A stretch of 43,319 nucleotides of DNA from Chromera velia (Eukaryota; Sar; Chromeraceae). The notes below the pieces were generated by a model. It worked only from the letters and a program-made list of their open reading frames with translations, had not been told where the DNA came from and ran no database searches. A program made the translations under genes and the position numbers. The stretch spans positions 2,501-45,819 of the forward strand of contig JAHBMJ010005886.1 of the NCBI GenBank assembly GCA_018398765.1, written 5' to 3'. Below are positions 1-13,891 of the stretch, one piece after another (the first letter of the stretch is position 1; every line of letters begins with the position of its first letter).

Positions 1-303
1 ACTGACTGACTGACTGGCTGGCTGATTCTTGACTGGCTGACTGACTGACTGACTGACTGACTGGCTGACTGACTGGCTGACTAACTGACTGACTGACTGA
101 CTGACTTACGGACCGACCGACTGACTGACTGACTGACTGACTGACTGGCTGACTGGTTGACTGACTGGCTGACTGACTGGCTGACTGACTGGCTGACTGA
201 CTCACTGGCTGACTGACTCACTGACTCACTGACTGACGCACTGGCTGATTGGCTGATTGGCTGATTGGCTGATTGGCTGACTGACTGACTGACTGACTGA
301 CTG
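1..303. repeat. (ACTG)n tetranucleotide microsatellite
   Basis: About 300 bases of imperfect ACTG/GCTG units fill the left edge of the window. Read on the minus strand this is GTCA/GTCAG repeat, and it directly abuts a candidate 5' splice site (GTCAGT at 305..300) of the minus-strand gene to its right. The repeat is therefore probably intronic. It also keeps reading frames open, giving Ser-Val-Ser-Gln strings that I do not regard as protein. Confidence 0.95.
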
Positions 304-305
304 AC

Positions 306-1185
306 AGAGGTTCTTCGATGGCGTTCTCTTGACAGGAGTCCCGTTTTGGTCGACTGCCACGATCATCACCTGCATCGTTGCTTTGTCCTGTCCATCTGGA
401 ATGGCTACCTGCAAAGAAAGAAAGAAAGAAAGGAAGATGCATGCCGGGGCCCACATGACATGAAGGAAAGTGCGCATATGCGCATGGTAGAAATTTGAAG
501 GCAAAGAGCTTGGAGGCTAGAGCACCATCTTGGCGACGGCACTGATAGACGCGAGCATGCTCCGTTGAAACTGCTTCGAAAAAATTCAAACTTTCCTCGA
601 TTCCCTGTACCACGACTGTTTTGCCAACTTGGATGGCACAGGCACATTTCTGAATAGGAAGAAAAAGAAAAAGCCCACAAGCATGTTCACGAAAAGAAAA
701 GTCTTCAAATCAGATGCCCTGCTTTTTGACACCCCCAACATATCTGTTGTCGAGAAGATTACAAGAACTGAAGGTTCTCTTTTGACAGTAATAATGGGAG
801 TCGTGACTCCGTCTAGCGACACTCAAAGACACACACAGGCGTGGAGGGAGCAGAGTGGACCTTTGAGTAGTACAGCGCGCTGACAGATGAATAAATGCAA
901 TTCGAGGACGAAAACCTGGCGAAAGAGATGTGAGGGAGTGGTCAGAGCGGTCATGTTTTTCAGCGGCCCGTCTTTTCTGCATCCCTTCTGCTGGACTTCC
1001 CAAGTATCGGGATACAAAGAAAGGCTGCATGACGGATGCACAGGCATCTGTTTCTTCTTCCTGAGTCTCTCTGATTCTTTTGGGGGAAAAACCAAGCCCG
1101 CAGGCTGACCTTGACCGAAAGTCTGCTCTTGTTGATGCTCTCTTCGTTCACTGGATGGAGCTGTCCCTCGAACGATGTGCCTGCA

Positions 1186-1223
<38 letters not shown>

Positions 1224-1260
1224 TACACATACACACACCCACATACACAGGCACACACAG

Positions 1261-1291
<31 letters not shown>

Positions 1292-1292
1292 T

Positions 1293-1371
<79 letters not shown>

Positions 1372-3155
1372 AAGAGAGGGTCTCGATGTTCATGCATTCC
1401 ATTCAGTTTGCACCCGGTCCTTGCAGCTGCTGAAACAGTACAGAAGCCACGTACTAAATTTTACACATGCGTGCATGATGCCTACAGAGTATCGGAGTCC
1501 AAGCAAAGTGGACACTGAAGAGCGGGGACTCATGAGATTTTAGGTATCATCTATGTGTACGTTTCTCTTGTCAGTGAGTACATAGAACGGCCTTGTTTCT
1601 TTACGTCTCCCCATGCGCCCTCATGTACCCACGTACCGTCCTTACTCAGCAGCACCGCGTATGAGGGCTTCATCGCAGGTGTTGGCTGGGGGCTTTCGTT
1701 GCCCTTCCCTCCCTCCTCGGTCCCTTTTCGTTTGGAAGAGGTGAACACGTTCTCGAAGTCAAACCGGTACACAGACTTCCCTCCGCTTTGGGTAACTCCC
1801 GCAGACTCACACCACCTGAATGCAATCAAGTGGACGCACATGCATTTCTTTGCACTGGGCTCATGAGACCTCAAACGAAACGGAAGGAATGGTGTGTGTG
1901 TGTGTGCGTGTGTGTGTGCAACCGGAAAAGATGTGAAACAGGGAATGAACAAGAGGGCAGCAAAAGAGTTCAGAGTTCTCAGACATGCAACGCAAAAGGC
2001 GAAAATTTTTGCCTCCCTGCTGCTGACAGACCTGAGTCCCTCCTCGATGTGTTCCCAATCTGCTCTAGTGAAAGATCTCCACTCATCACCCTGCCCCCCC
2101 CACTGAGCTGGGTCCCCCCCTTCGCTCCCCGCATCTGCAACGTCTGTCTGAGTTCCCAAGCCGGCCCCGGAAGGCGATTTCTCTGGTGTTCCTGCAGAAG
2201 TGCGCGGACTCGAAGGAGGAGCTGACTTTCCCCCTTCAGGTGCTGGGGCCTCTTTTCCGTCACTAGATGTGTTAGTACCTTTCTCAGCAGGTGTGTTAGT
2301 GCCTTGATCTGCTTGAGAAGGACTGCTAGAGGACCCCGTTGAAGTCGGAGTCCCTGATTGGGTGGCTTTTGTGGACTGGGGCTGTGCGGGTGTGGTGGCA
2401 ACGACAGGGGCCGGTAAGGAACTCGACTGTGCCTGTACTGGCGTCGTTGCTTGTACGGGGGCGGGGGCAGGAGGGGGCTGAGCAGAGGGAGGAGATTGAG
2501 GGGGCGGCTGGGCGGGTGGAACAGGTTGAGTGGGGGTTGGAGGTGAGACGGGTTGAGAGGCAGGTGGGGGGGGCGCAGGTTGAGACGGAGGGGCTGGGAC
2601 AGACTGGACTGTTGTCGCGGGTGCTGCAGGTTGGGTGGGGGGAGCGGCAGCAGGTGAAAGGGCGGGTGCGGGTTGTGTTGGTGTAGGAGCAGAGGGGGGT
2701 TGAATGGGGGTGGTAGCAACCGGCGGGCTTGGAGCTGTATGACGTGCGGTAGAAGGCCCGGCGGCTGGTGGTGCTTCTGGCTCTACAGCTTGGGGAGGTG
2801 CCACCCCTGCTGGTGGGGTGGTTGCTCTGATTTGTTGGAAAGATGGGAGTTTGGAAGTAGAGGGTTCAAATGAAATCGGGTGGTCATTCGGTGCCCTTCG
2901 TGAGATGAAATTCTTTCTGTCTTTTTGGTGTTCAATCAAAGAGGTTATTGGAGAGAGAGAGATGTCAGAGTGCGAAGAGGAAGGAGGCTGTAGCGTTTGT
3001 ATTGCTTCGTCCCCTTCGCCACATCCATGCTGGCATGCTCGTCGTTGTCTGTTCCTCTTGTGTGTACGCTCGAGAGTCAGACTGATTGCTGATTGAGGCA
3101 ACCAGGCTGCCAGCAGTGCCAGCAGCAGAAGGCACGCTGCTGAGTGATGGCCCAT
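306..3155 (-). CDS. Proline/alanine-rich predicted secreted protein (multi-exon, 3' part tentative)
   Basis: Function not recognised. The start at 3155 opens with a clear signal peptide ([18 protein letters not shown], cleavage likely after SAIS). Residues ~115-270 are Pro/Ala/Gln/Thr-rich and mucin- or arabinogalactan-like, followed by a Ser/Thr/Gly-rich stretch to ~345 and then [18 protein letters not shown]. Exon 1 is 3155..2032. Intron 2031..1816 is 216 nt and in frame, so an ORF caller would read through it. Exon 2 is 1815..1637 with a strong GTACGT donor. Exon 3 is 1180..1110, matching phase 1 behind a CTGCAG acceptor and ending at GTCAGC. Further probable exons, phases consistent but splice sites weaker, are 812..691, one starting at 649 (reads [19 protein letters not shown]), and 408..306 (reads [20 protein letters not shown], with a good TTTGCAG acceptor). 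No membrane segment is seen. Exons 1-2 are fairly sure. The rest could be wrong in detail or belong to a second gene, and the true 3' end is probably beyond position 1. Confidence 0.55.
1185..1368. repeat. (CA)n / (GA)n compound microsatellite
   Basis: CA repeats with interspersed CATA units run from about 1185 to 1336, then pure GA to 1368. On the minus strand the (TG)n lies just upstream of the CTGCAG acceptor at 1181, so it serves as the pyrimidine/TG-rich tract of that intron. A shorter (TG)n at about 1891-1919 lies inside the 2031..1816 intron of the same gene. Confidence 0.95.
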
Positions 3156-3875
3156 GAGGAGAGAGTTAGAGGGTCAAACAGGAAGCGAGACGGAATACAT
3201 TCTCTCGTCCACGTTGTATGTATCTTTTGCTCCTGCGACAGATGGACTTGTGTGCTTGATCGCTTTTCGCTCCTTTATGCACAAGGGAGCTGTTTGTGAT
3301 CTCCAGTGTTCGACCGTCCCACAGGAGCCGCCAGACACCCTCGAGTCGGATGGTCCAGGGGGTCTGTCGGTCGTCTCCGTCGCCTGCAGTGGATCCGACC
3401 GCCCCGTGAAAATCTGACGAGCGTCGTTTCACGTTTCTTTCTCGTTGCCCCGAGTGCCTGTAGTAGAGATTTGGATCTGGTCCACTGCTGTCTGAGCCGG
3501 TTTCGAAACTGACGACTTTCGACAGGTGATCCTCCACAAGGCAAACATTTTGAGCTGTTCTTCATTCAATCCGCGTTTGTAATGATAATTCGATCATTGC
3601 ATGCATGCATGCAAGAAGTTTTAATTTTTTTTTTTCTTTTTTAAAATTGATTTCTACTATAAAATTTTCGCTCGTATGCAAAACAAGCGCGCGCGGCGAG
3701 TCAGAGCTAGCCGGCGATCAATCGAACCCATGCAAGCAAGCTAGATCTAACGACCATCTCAGTGCATTCTTTCTCTCTCTCGAAGCCCCCCCACGGTTCT
3801 CTATTGAAGGCAGAACACACTGCAAGCTGTGTCGTATTGCAATTCAAAACTAATATCGACCTTGAGAAACTGGAA
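3156..3875. other. Upstream region with no gene supported
   Basis: About 720 bases lie between the minus-strand start at 3155 and the first plus-strand candidate. There are short GCATGCAT repeats at ~3599-3614 followed by a T-rich stretch, which could be a promoter region for the leftward gene. Overlapping open frames on the minus strand (3537..3166) show no protein character. I see no clear TATA box. Confidence 0.5.
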
Positions 3876-4118
3876 ATGACCGAAATGGCGACCGGAGACG
3901 CGAACGCCGAAGAGACGGCAAAGAAAGTCACAGCAGAGGCTGAGAGCACAAGCTTGAATCCGCAGAGCGCCAGGACTGACCCTCATGCAGTTCCCCACAC
4001 GCACTATCCAGGCTGTGGCTGTCTGCCACCGACCCCGTCTCTGTTCGACATGGCGCGTAGACGGAAGGAGGCAAGGGAAAGGGAAAGGGAACAGAAAGGC
4101 GAGAAGTCGACGACGTGA
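3876..4118 (+). CDS. Candidate small protein or first exon, unknown function
   Basis: An 80-codon frame starts at ATG 3876 (MTEMATGDANAEETAKKV) and ends at TGA 4116-4118. The N-terminal half is rich in Ala/Glu/Thr. It then carries a HYPGCGCLPPTPSLFD stretch and finishes with a strongly basic/acidic helix-like run (ARRRKEAREREREQ). Composition suggests coding better than the neighbouring frames, but nothing is recognised. A phase-1 donor at 4057 (GTAGAC) could splice to the open exon beginning at 4473, giving a different C-terminus. A competing minus-strand frame (4439..3801) overlaps it and cannot be excluded. Confidence 0.28.
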   Translation: MTEMATGDANAEETAKKVTAEAESTSLNPQSARTDPHAVPHTHYPGCGCLPPTPSLFDMARRRKEAREREREQKGEKSTT

Positions 4119-4472
4119 TCGCTGCTGCATGGCCCGCAGGCTTCTCGTCGGACGGGGTAGAACGTCAAAGTGACAGACGGCAAAGCTTTCCTTCAGCAGG
4201 GGGGACTCAGGGGGGAGAGGGGCTCTCCCATGCAGCTGCTTCCGCGCCAGTCCCGCTCGCCCGTCGTCTCTTTTCGACGCACGCAGGGAGCATGGATGGC
4301 AAGGGGAGCAAAGTGGGGACAAATAGGTGAAAGAGTCCGCACAGGGTCTACGTGCTCCAACGGAAAAGGGGAAGAGCTTCGTGTTCATTGACAGTATTGT
4401 TTCCTCCGACCCTTCCACGTTGAAGTCAACTCTCATCACCGCCTGCCCCTCTCTCTTCTCCTTTTCTTGCAG

Positions 4473-4927
4473 CTCCTTCTCTGTCTGGTCTCTGCTGCTC
4501 TAACTCTGCCAGCTCGCAAAGCCATGCGTCTCTTTGCGTGCTCAGACAGAGCGCTCCAGCTTCTGCTAAAAGCAGCTCCCCCCCCCGGCTTGACCTGAAA
4601 GTAGTGAAGTCATCCCGCGTCACTGTGACAGCATTATCGCGTCTCCATTCATCGCATCGTTCCATCTGCGGCATGACTCGCTCCCTCTCCCAACAGGAGC
4701 ATCCCCCAAAAGATTGCTTGTTTGAGGCACTTTCAAGGCTCAAGAGTACAGTCTTCTCTCTGCGCGAGTGTCTATCTAGAGAGAGAAGTAAAGAAAACCA
4801 CGGCCGACCACGGCTACAACCACGGCGAAGTGTGGCCAGGACAAAGGTGGACGAGAGAGAACTAAAGGAGCCAACGAAAGGCACAAAGCGGCTTTCCCGG
4901 CGCAGCCGCAGAGATTGGGGATGGTGA
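4473..4927 (+). CDS. Candidate Ser/Arg-rich exon, unknown function
   Basis: A textbook acceptor (long CT tract, then TTGCAG at 4467-4472) is followed by one frame open for 455 nt to TGA at 4927. It reads Ser-, Lys- and Arg-rich protein (for example LDLKVVKSSRVTVTALSR) with a basic end. The frame needs a phase-1 donor upstream, which 4057 would satisfy. A minus-strand frame across the same bases (4884..4426, including ELLLAEAGALCLSTQRDAWL) is equally long, so strand choice is uncertain. Confidence 0.25.
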
Positions 4928-5564
4928 CATAGTCAGGGTATTCATCAGATCGCAACTTCATCAATAAGCACCTGTTGCACCGGTTTCTGAATTTGGAATC
5001 TGAAATTCGATTCAAACTTCAAAGAGTGCAGAAACCCGTTTCCTTTTGTGGCTTCCAAAAAAAACGTTAATAATGAAATGAAGAATTATAGATATTAAAA
5101 ACAATAATTATAATTCGTATTTTTTTAACTAGTTTTTCTGGTATTTTTTCATTTTTTTTTTTGTTCATATTCAGTAAAAGTTAAAGCTGGAAATTTAAAG
5201 ATAAGGCGCGAAATAGATATTTCACATAATTTTAAACCGTATTTAGAGGATGACAATGATGATTAGTCATGAATAGCTAGGTTGTAGACCAACAAAACTG
5301 TTATATTCAGATTTTCTATTCAATTTTTATGCAAACTGTCAATAAAGTTTGAATGTTTGTATCGTTGCTGTTGTGTACAATCCTGCCTAGAAGCGGTTTC
5401 AAAGCTATAGCCGACTGTTTCAAGAAGGTCCATTCTGTCGATAAGGCAAGTTGAGGCGAATCGATCCGATTGGCATGCAGGCTTCCTCATCCCCCCCCCC
5501 TATGAATGTGTGCTCTGGGTTGTCCTCAAAGTCTTACTAGTGGCTTGGGATTTGACGTTGCTAA

Positions 5565-5774
5565 ATCTAGGATTTAACCCTCAATCATCACATCACATCA
5601 CATATGCAAAAAGGTATGCATGCGTGCAGCTGCGTAACAGCGCTATACTAGCTTTGGATTTGTAGAGACTCCCGAATCGGATTTATAGGCAAGTATAGCC
5701 CCCAGGCCTAGCTTTAGGCTAAACCTTAGTAGCTTTAGACTATGCTAGATCTAGGATTTAACCCTCAATCATCA
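5565..5774 (+). repeat. 26-bp perfect direct repeat, 184 bp apart
   Basis: The 26 bases starting ATCTAGGATTTAACCCTCAA occur identically at 5565-5590 and 5749-5774. The first copy runs on into CACAT repeats and the second into (ATC)n. The intervening DNA includes CTAG- and TTTAG-rich sequence (GCCTAGCTTTAGGC). This could be a short tandem duplication or the two ends of a small non-autonomous element. No coding capacity. Confidence 0.8.
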
Positions 5775-5844
5775 TCATCATCATCATCATCATCATGTTC
5801 TAATAAAATTAAGCTTAAAAGATAATGATAAAACTGAAAAAAAA

Positions 5845-6060
5845 TCTAAGCGTCGGCTAAAAAAAAAAAAAAGACCCCCCTAAACCCTTTACTTTTTTCT
5901 TTTTTAGTCAAACAACTGTTGTTCAAGTGTTGCACAGGTGTCGTTCATGTGTTGCACAACTGTTGTTAAGTGTTGTTGAGGGTAAAAAAGTAAAAAAGAA
6001 AGAAAAAAGAAAAACTCCTCTGATCACTTATTATTTTTTTTTCTTTAGCCGACGTCTAGA
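5845..6060. mobile_element. MITE-like palindromic element, copy 1
   Basis: Outer inverted arms: TCTAAGCGTCGGCTA at 5845-5859 followed by poly-A, answered by TAGCCGACGTCTAGA at 6046-6060 preceded by poly-T. Nested inside are second arms (TTTACTTTTTTCTTTTTT at ~5888 against the (A)n-GTAAAAAAG run at ~5981-6003). The 73-nt core carries repeated GTTGCAC and CAACTGTTGTT words. A related core sits in opposite orientation at 22746-22810. There is no coding capacity. Target-site duplications are hard to judge in the A/T-rich flanks, so mobility is inferred from the structure and the second copy. Confidence 0.6.
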
Positions 6061-7180
6061 AAAAAAAATAAAAAATGTAAACCTACACATAAACCTGGTA
6101 AAAACTAGGGTAAAAACCCCAAGCTAATTGCTAAGTAGATAACATTACCATTGGCAGTATAATTACAACAAAAATACATTTTAGTCAGAAAGTGTGACAG
6201 AGACTCGCCCTTTGACGCGGAGCTACAATGTATAGGTGAAAAAAAAACAATTAAGAACAAGCATGATTGTTAGTTTTAAAGCGATAACGCAACACATATG
6301 TAAGAGCATAACATATTTTAGACGTAGATCATCAGTCTCCTGACATGCGCTGCTTATGAGAAATTGTACAATCAATGAACAGTATTTCAGGCACAAATTC
6401 GGGATGACAACAAGGCATTGAACGCAGACTGTGCATATCTACGTTATATCCAACAGGATACTGAAAAAGGTCGTCTTCTTTCTCACGTGCAAGGCCCAAG
6501 CCACATGTACTAATAACACTTCCCGATCTTTTTTACCATTCAGTCAGCAATCAGTAAACCAGACTGTTGGCCTCCCTTCAAGAACAGACCTGTTGTTGTG
6601 CAATAAAAACGCATGTAGTGCAATGTTGGGATGGAAATTAAGCAGGCATGCAGTCCTAAGCATGAAGCGGACTATGGGCTGAGGCGACCGTGCATGCATG
6701 CACCTCGCACGCCGTCATATGCATTCAAACAGTTTTCCTCTCTCCCCAGTCAGAAGAAATACCGTGTAGGCAATACGACAATTAATCACAGACTGATGAG
6801 ATGATTCCTTGCCCCTGACTGAAGGGCCTCGATTTTCAAAGAATCAACTCTTTTCATGATGCTTCGCACCAGGATGAAAAGGAACACGCAATCACTCCAT
6901 ACTCACCCAAGCCAACCTTAGCGTGACGTCAGCCGTTTCAGCCCTTTCACAACAGGCCTCCCTGCCAGAAAGGATTGGTTGGCTTCATGATCCCTACCCC
7001 CACATTACCCGCACCCATCGATCTTCATTGCATTTCATTTACCTGCACGTACATGTATGCCTCCCTCTTCGCTTCCCCTCTTCCCATCGATGTATGACGC
7101 TGACATCAGTCAGGAAATCACGACTAGGATCACAACATCAAAGTCACCCCGTCCCTCCTTGACTCAATCATCCACCCATT

Positions 7181-7346
7181 TTATGACTCACTCACTCACT
7201 CACTCCCTCCCTCAATCACTCACTCACTCACTCCCTCACTCACTCACTCACTCACTCACTCACCCACCCACCCACTCACTCACTCCCTCACTCCCTCACT
7301 CACTCACTCCCTCACTCACTCACTCACTCCCTCACTCCCTCACTCG
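7181..7346. repeat. (CTCA)n microsatellite with CTCC variants
   Basis: About 165 bases of CTCA, CTCC and CACC units. It keeps a plus-strand frame open (Thr-His-Ser-Leu strings), which is not a gene. It lies just downstream of the stop codon of the minus-strand gene ending at 7571. Confidence 0.95.
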
Positions 7347-7570
7347 TTTGTCTGTGCGACGATGCATCGACGCACTTGAAATAGTGATCGACTCGACTGT
7401 AAGGAAGGAGTCAGGAAGAGGAAATTATAGACTCCCTACACCAGCACGCACTTTGTCTGCCCTTCTGAGAAAATCTCCTCCTTGGTTCCCACACCCCCTT
7501 CTCTCGATCACTCATGATCCCCTTGCCTCAGCCACATCGCTTAATTCCTCATGCTCTCTCTCTCTCTCTC

Positions 7571-11198
<3,628 letters not shown>

Positions 11199-11571
11199 TT
11201 CCTTCTCGCGGTTCTTTTTCCCGTGCCTTCTCCTTCACTCCCTCAAGAGACGTGGTGAAAGAGAAACCGGTAACAGATTTTTGAAGAAAGATATATATGC
11301 AGTACAGAGTGCACGCACGCATACAGACTATCATACAAAAGTGGGAGCTCTCTTTTGACTCAGGCCCAACTTGGTGCTTGCATGTGTTCGGTAGACTGTT
11401 GGGGGAAGGAAGATGGCACAGCATCCGATTATCGCAAACAACACATGTAGGTCAGTCAAAAGTTCTTCTCTAGACAGGTGAGGAGCCATCTATATATCTG
11501 TCTTCCGTAGTGACTCACGAAAAAAGGATGTATGTGTGCGACAAATGTCTACTCACAGCAACGATACTTAC

Positions 11572-11928
11572 CTCTCCGCGCCGCAACGCTGGACCCACCA
11601 TCAAGTGAGCTTCCATGTAGGAAGGTTGCGGCTTTCCTTTCACAGTCTCCAAACCGGGAGTCTGGTAATAAACGACGAACGCGCCACACCTCTTACATTT
11701 CAGCAGCTGGTCTCCCTTCCTGAATGGTCTGCCAAAGGTATCTCTTCCGTTTGTTCCTGCTGGTATGGCAGGGTCCGTGACCGCTTCGAAGATCCCATCA
11801 TTCCCGATGAGGGGGTTCTGATTTCCCGTGGTCATCGTGAACGACACTTCACTCACACGTCCGATGCTGCCGGGAGTTGGAAAGATGTTGTTGGCCGGAC
11901 CGACGAGTCGAGGCTGGATGCAGACGAA
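11572..11928 (-). CDS. Probable internal exon with a CxxC motif, unknown function
   Basis: A 357-nt frame runs from an acceptor (TCTCTCAATTAAG ending 11929) to a perfect donor (GAG then GTAAGT at 11571). It reads well-composed protein: FVCIQPRLVGPANNIFPTPG, then MTTGNQNPLIGNDGIFEAV, then KGDQLLKCKRCGAFVVYYQT. The CKRC pair could be half of a metal-binding site. It begins and ends in phase 0. It may be an upstream exon of the gene at 7571-11198, but I found no phase-compatible joining exon, so it may be a separate gene. The first coding exon was not found in the AT-rich DNA at 11940-12350. Confidence 0.5.
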
Positions 11929-11934
11929 CTTAAT

Positions 11935-12539
11935 TGAGAGAATAGACTTTCTTTAACATCACCATGCACAAATCGATCACCTCGGGCATATATATATAAG
12001 TTGAACGAAATTGATCAGCAATTGATCAAATTCATCATTGAAATATATACATTGAAACACTTAAAAAAATAGTAGGACTGAGGATAGAACAGATCAAAAA
12101 ATGGGTGCGCAATTCGAGCGAGACAGATATACTCACCCCTGACAGAATTATTATTATAAAAGCAAAGGGCGCCGTGCGGACCTTGCAAGACTCGTAATTA
12201 AAAATTTACAAGTCCGGAGAATCGGACTGGTCACAATTCATCAGTCAATAAATGAATCTATTAAAAAAAAAAAAATATTCATTCTAATCATATATGTTCA
12301 GTTCAATGGTTACATCATGTGTTCATTCTAGACTTCATAATGCTACTGCAAGTATATGTTCGCTTGGTTCTTTTTTCTGTTTTGGACTTCAACTTTCAGA
12401 GTTGAGTTGAGCTGTGACTTATCAAGAATGAGAAAAGCAACGGAAAGAGAAACTGGAATGGTGCGAGGCTTGGGGTACCCCCTTGACACTCAAAGCTACT
12501 TGAAATTTTGTGCCGCTCAAAAATCCACTCTTGAAAGGC
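11935..12539. other. AT-rich interval without a supported gene
   Basis: AT-rich DNA with TATATA runs at about 11990, poly-A runs and a GTCCGGAGAATCGGAC inverted repeat at ~12212-12227. A donor-like GTGAGT occurs on the minus strand near 12135 and could mark a 5' exon of the 11928..11572 gene, but no convincing coding sequence precedes it. Confidence 0.4.
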
Positions 12540-12805
12540 CACGCCGCAGGTGCGGCCTATGTCTTGAAAACCCATGCCGCAGGCGCGGCCTGTGTCTTGA
12601 AAAGCTGCGCCGCATGCGCGGTCTATGTTTTGAAAAGCTGTGCCACAAGCAGAGCCTATGTCTTGAAAAGCTATGCCACAAAGAGAGCTTATATCTTGAA
12701 AAGCTATATGCCGCAAGCAGAGTGTATGTCTTGAAAAACTATGCCGCAAGAAGAGCCTATGTCTTGAAAAACTACGCCGCATGCAAGGCTTATATCTTTA
12801 AAAAA
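12540..12805. repeat. 33-bp minisatellite, about eight units
   Basis: Eight diverged tandem copies of a 33-bp unit whose constant parts are GCCGCA and CCTATGTCTTGAAAA. Because 33 is a multiple of three, frames stay open and spell 11-residue repeats such as AYVLKSCAA on the plus strand. The sixth unit is 35 bp long and shifts the frame, and no flanking exon or start is convincing. I treat it as a non-coding minisatellite. Divergence increases towards the 3' end. Confidence 0.85.
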
Positions 12806-13891
12806 AATAAAAAAAAACTAGCGACACTTTCTCTGGTTTCAGCAGTGATGTATGAATTATAAGTATTTATTTATGCATACAACATTCAAGCCAACGCATC
12901 ATTCACTGTCTGAGTCTTCAGGGCCAGAATCTGCAAAGTTTTCAAGACAACAAAGCTCTCGATAATCCTGATGGGCGCCCTTACGGGCAGCCACACGAAG
13001 ACCCCGAACTACCAGTATGCATCTTGCCTAGGCATAGGTCCTGTCCGTCTATTACGGCCAATCTGTTGTAAGCGCAAACCCCTTGGACTAGGCCGCCACG
13101 CCTAGTTTATACTACTTCACGATGAATAAAAATTAATACCTTTCATTCTCCGTGTGTTCGCATGGTCAACTCTGCCTATCTATGGATAAGCGTTGTGGTC
13201 TTCCTTTTCCCTTCCCCGACTTCTTCTTCAATGATGATTGAGCGTTTTTTTATCAATGGGTTCCTTAGCCAGTGCATGGTCCGCATGTGCGAGGGCCAGG
13301 TTCTCGATCTGCGCAGTAATTCCCATACAATTATAAGTGGCATGTTTATAGTTTATAGTTTGGTCGGGGTGCGCCTGTGCACCGGGTACGCCAAACATGG
13401 CCAGCCCCCCCACTAGTATGCATGGTTAGTGTTGGTCTGCTTTGTGGCGTTATCTAGTGAGGTCCTGGACAAAAAACCCGCACAAGCATGCAGACTTGCG
13501 TCTATGGGAAAAACAGGCCTAAACGCCATCAAAACGCTCCAGCGGCATTGATGTGCATGCATGTGCGGAGCCGTGCAATGATGGCGCGCGCACACATGCG
13601 CCAAATCTTTCGATACGCGCGGCCGCGCGTCAGAATTAAGCCTCGAGCAGAAGAATGCAGAAGATGCCCCAAAGCATGCAGCAACAAGCAGCACGACACA
13701 TCACAAGCTGAGCTGCATGAGGTCGCGTGCCAGTGCACACACACGGACTGCATTTGACTCACCGTTTGTCTATGCAGCAACTACTAACGACCCTGTTGGA
13801 GGCTCACAGAGTTGGTCCCTTCTTCAAGAGTTCAAGAGGGTCCCTGCACAACGCTCAAGAAATATCGACTAGCTTTGCGTGAGGAGGTCCC
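12806..13891. other. Intergenic region upstream of the CDPK gene
   Basis: No gene supported. The stretch mixes AT-rich DNA with GC-rich, CpG-rich patches (GCGCGC and GCGGCCGCGCG at ~13586-13627) and palindromic words such as GGTGCGCCTGTGCACC at ~13369. Short open frames (13162..13413, 13488..13757) have no domain or splice support. The last few hundred bases should contain the CDPK promoter and 5' UTR, but no TATA box or other element is clear. Confidence 0.4.

Larger units (their letters stand above)
4930..7570. other. AT-rich non-coding stretch
   Basis: Base composition becomes clearly AT-rich from about 5040 to 6420, with many poly-A and poly-T runs, then more balanced. I see no gene. It holds the 26-bp direct repeat, an (ATC)n run at ~5767-5796, the palindromic element at 5845-6060 and the (CTCA)n array at 7181-7346. 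Short open frames at 6431..6682 and 6923..7162 have no codon or domain support. Confidence 0.6.

Noticed and set aside
823-1543. Several frames of 80-170 codons rich in Cys-Val or His-Thr
   Set aside because: They are translations of (CA)n/(GA)n microsatellites.
1551-1636. C-terminal end of the uninterrupted frame from 3155 (ending SLTRETYT)
   Set aside because: A strong GTACGT donor at 1636 and a phase-matched TGCAG exon at 1180 suggest this part is intron, though it could be a real alternative end.
5876-5892. Telomere-like CCCCTAAACCC word inside palindromic element 1
   Set aside because: Only about one and a half TTTAGGG-type units. Too short to be an interstitial telomere tract.
12356-12862. 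168-codon frame containing LEKLCHK-type repeats
   Set aside because: A minisatellite with one 35-bp unit changes the repeat frame. No convincing start, splice sites or flanking exons were found.
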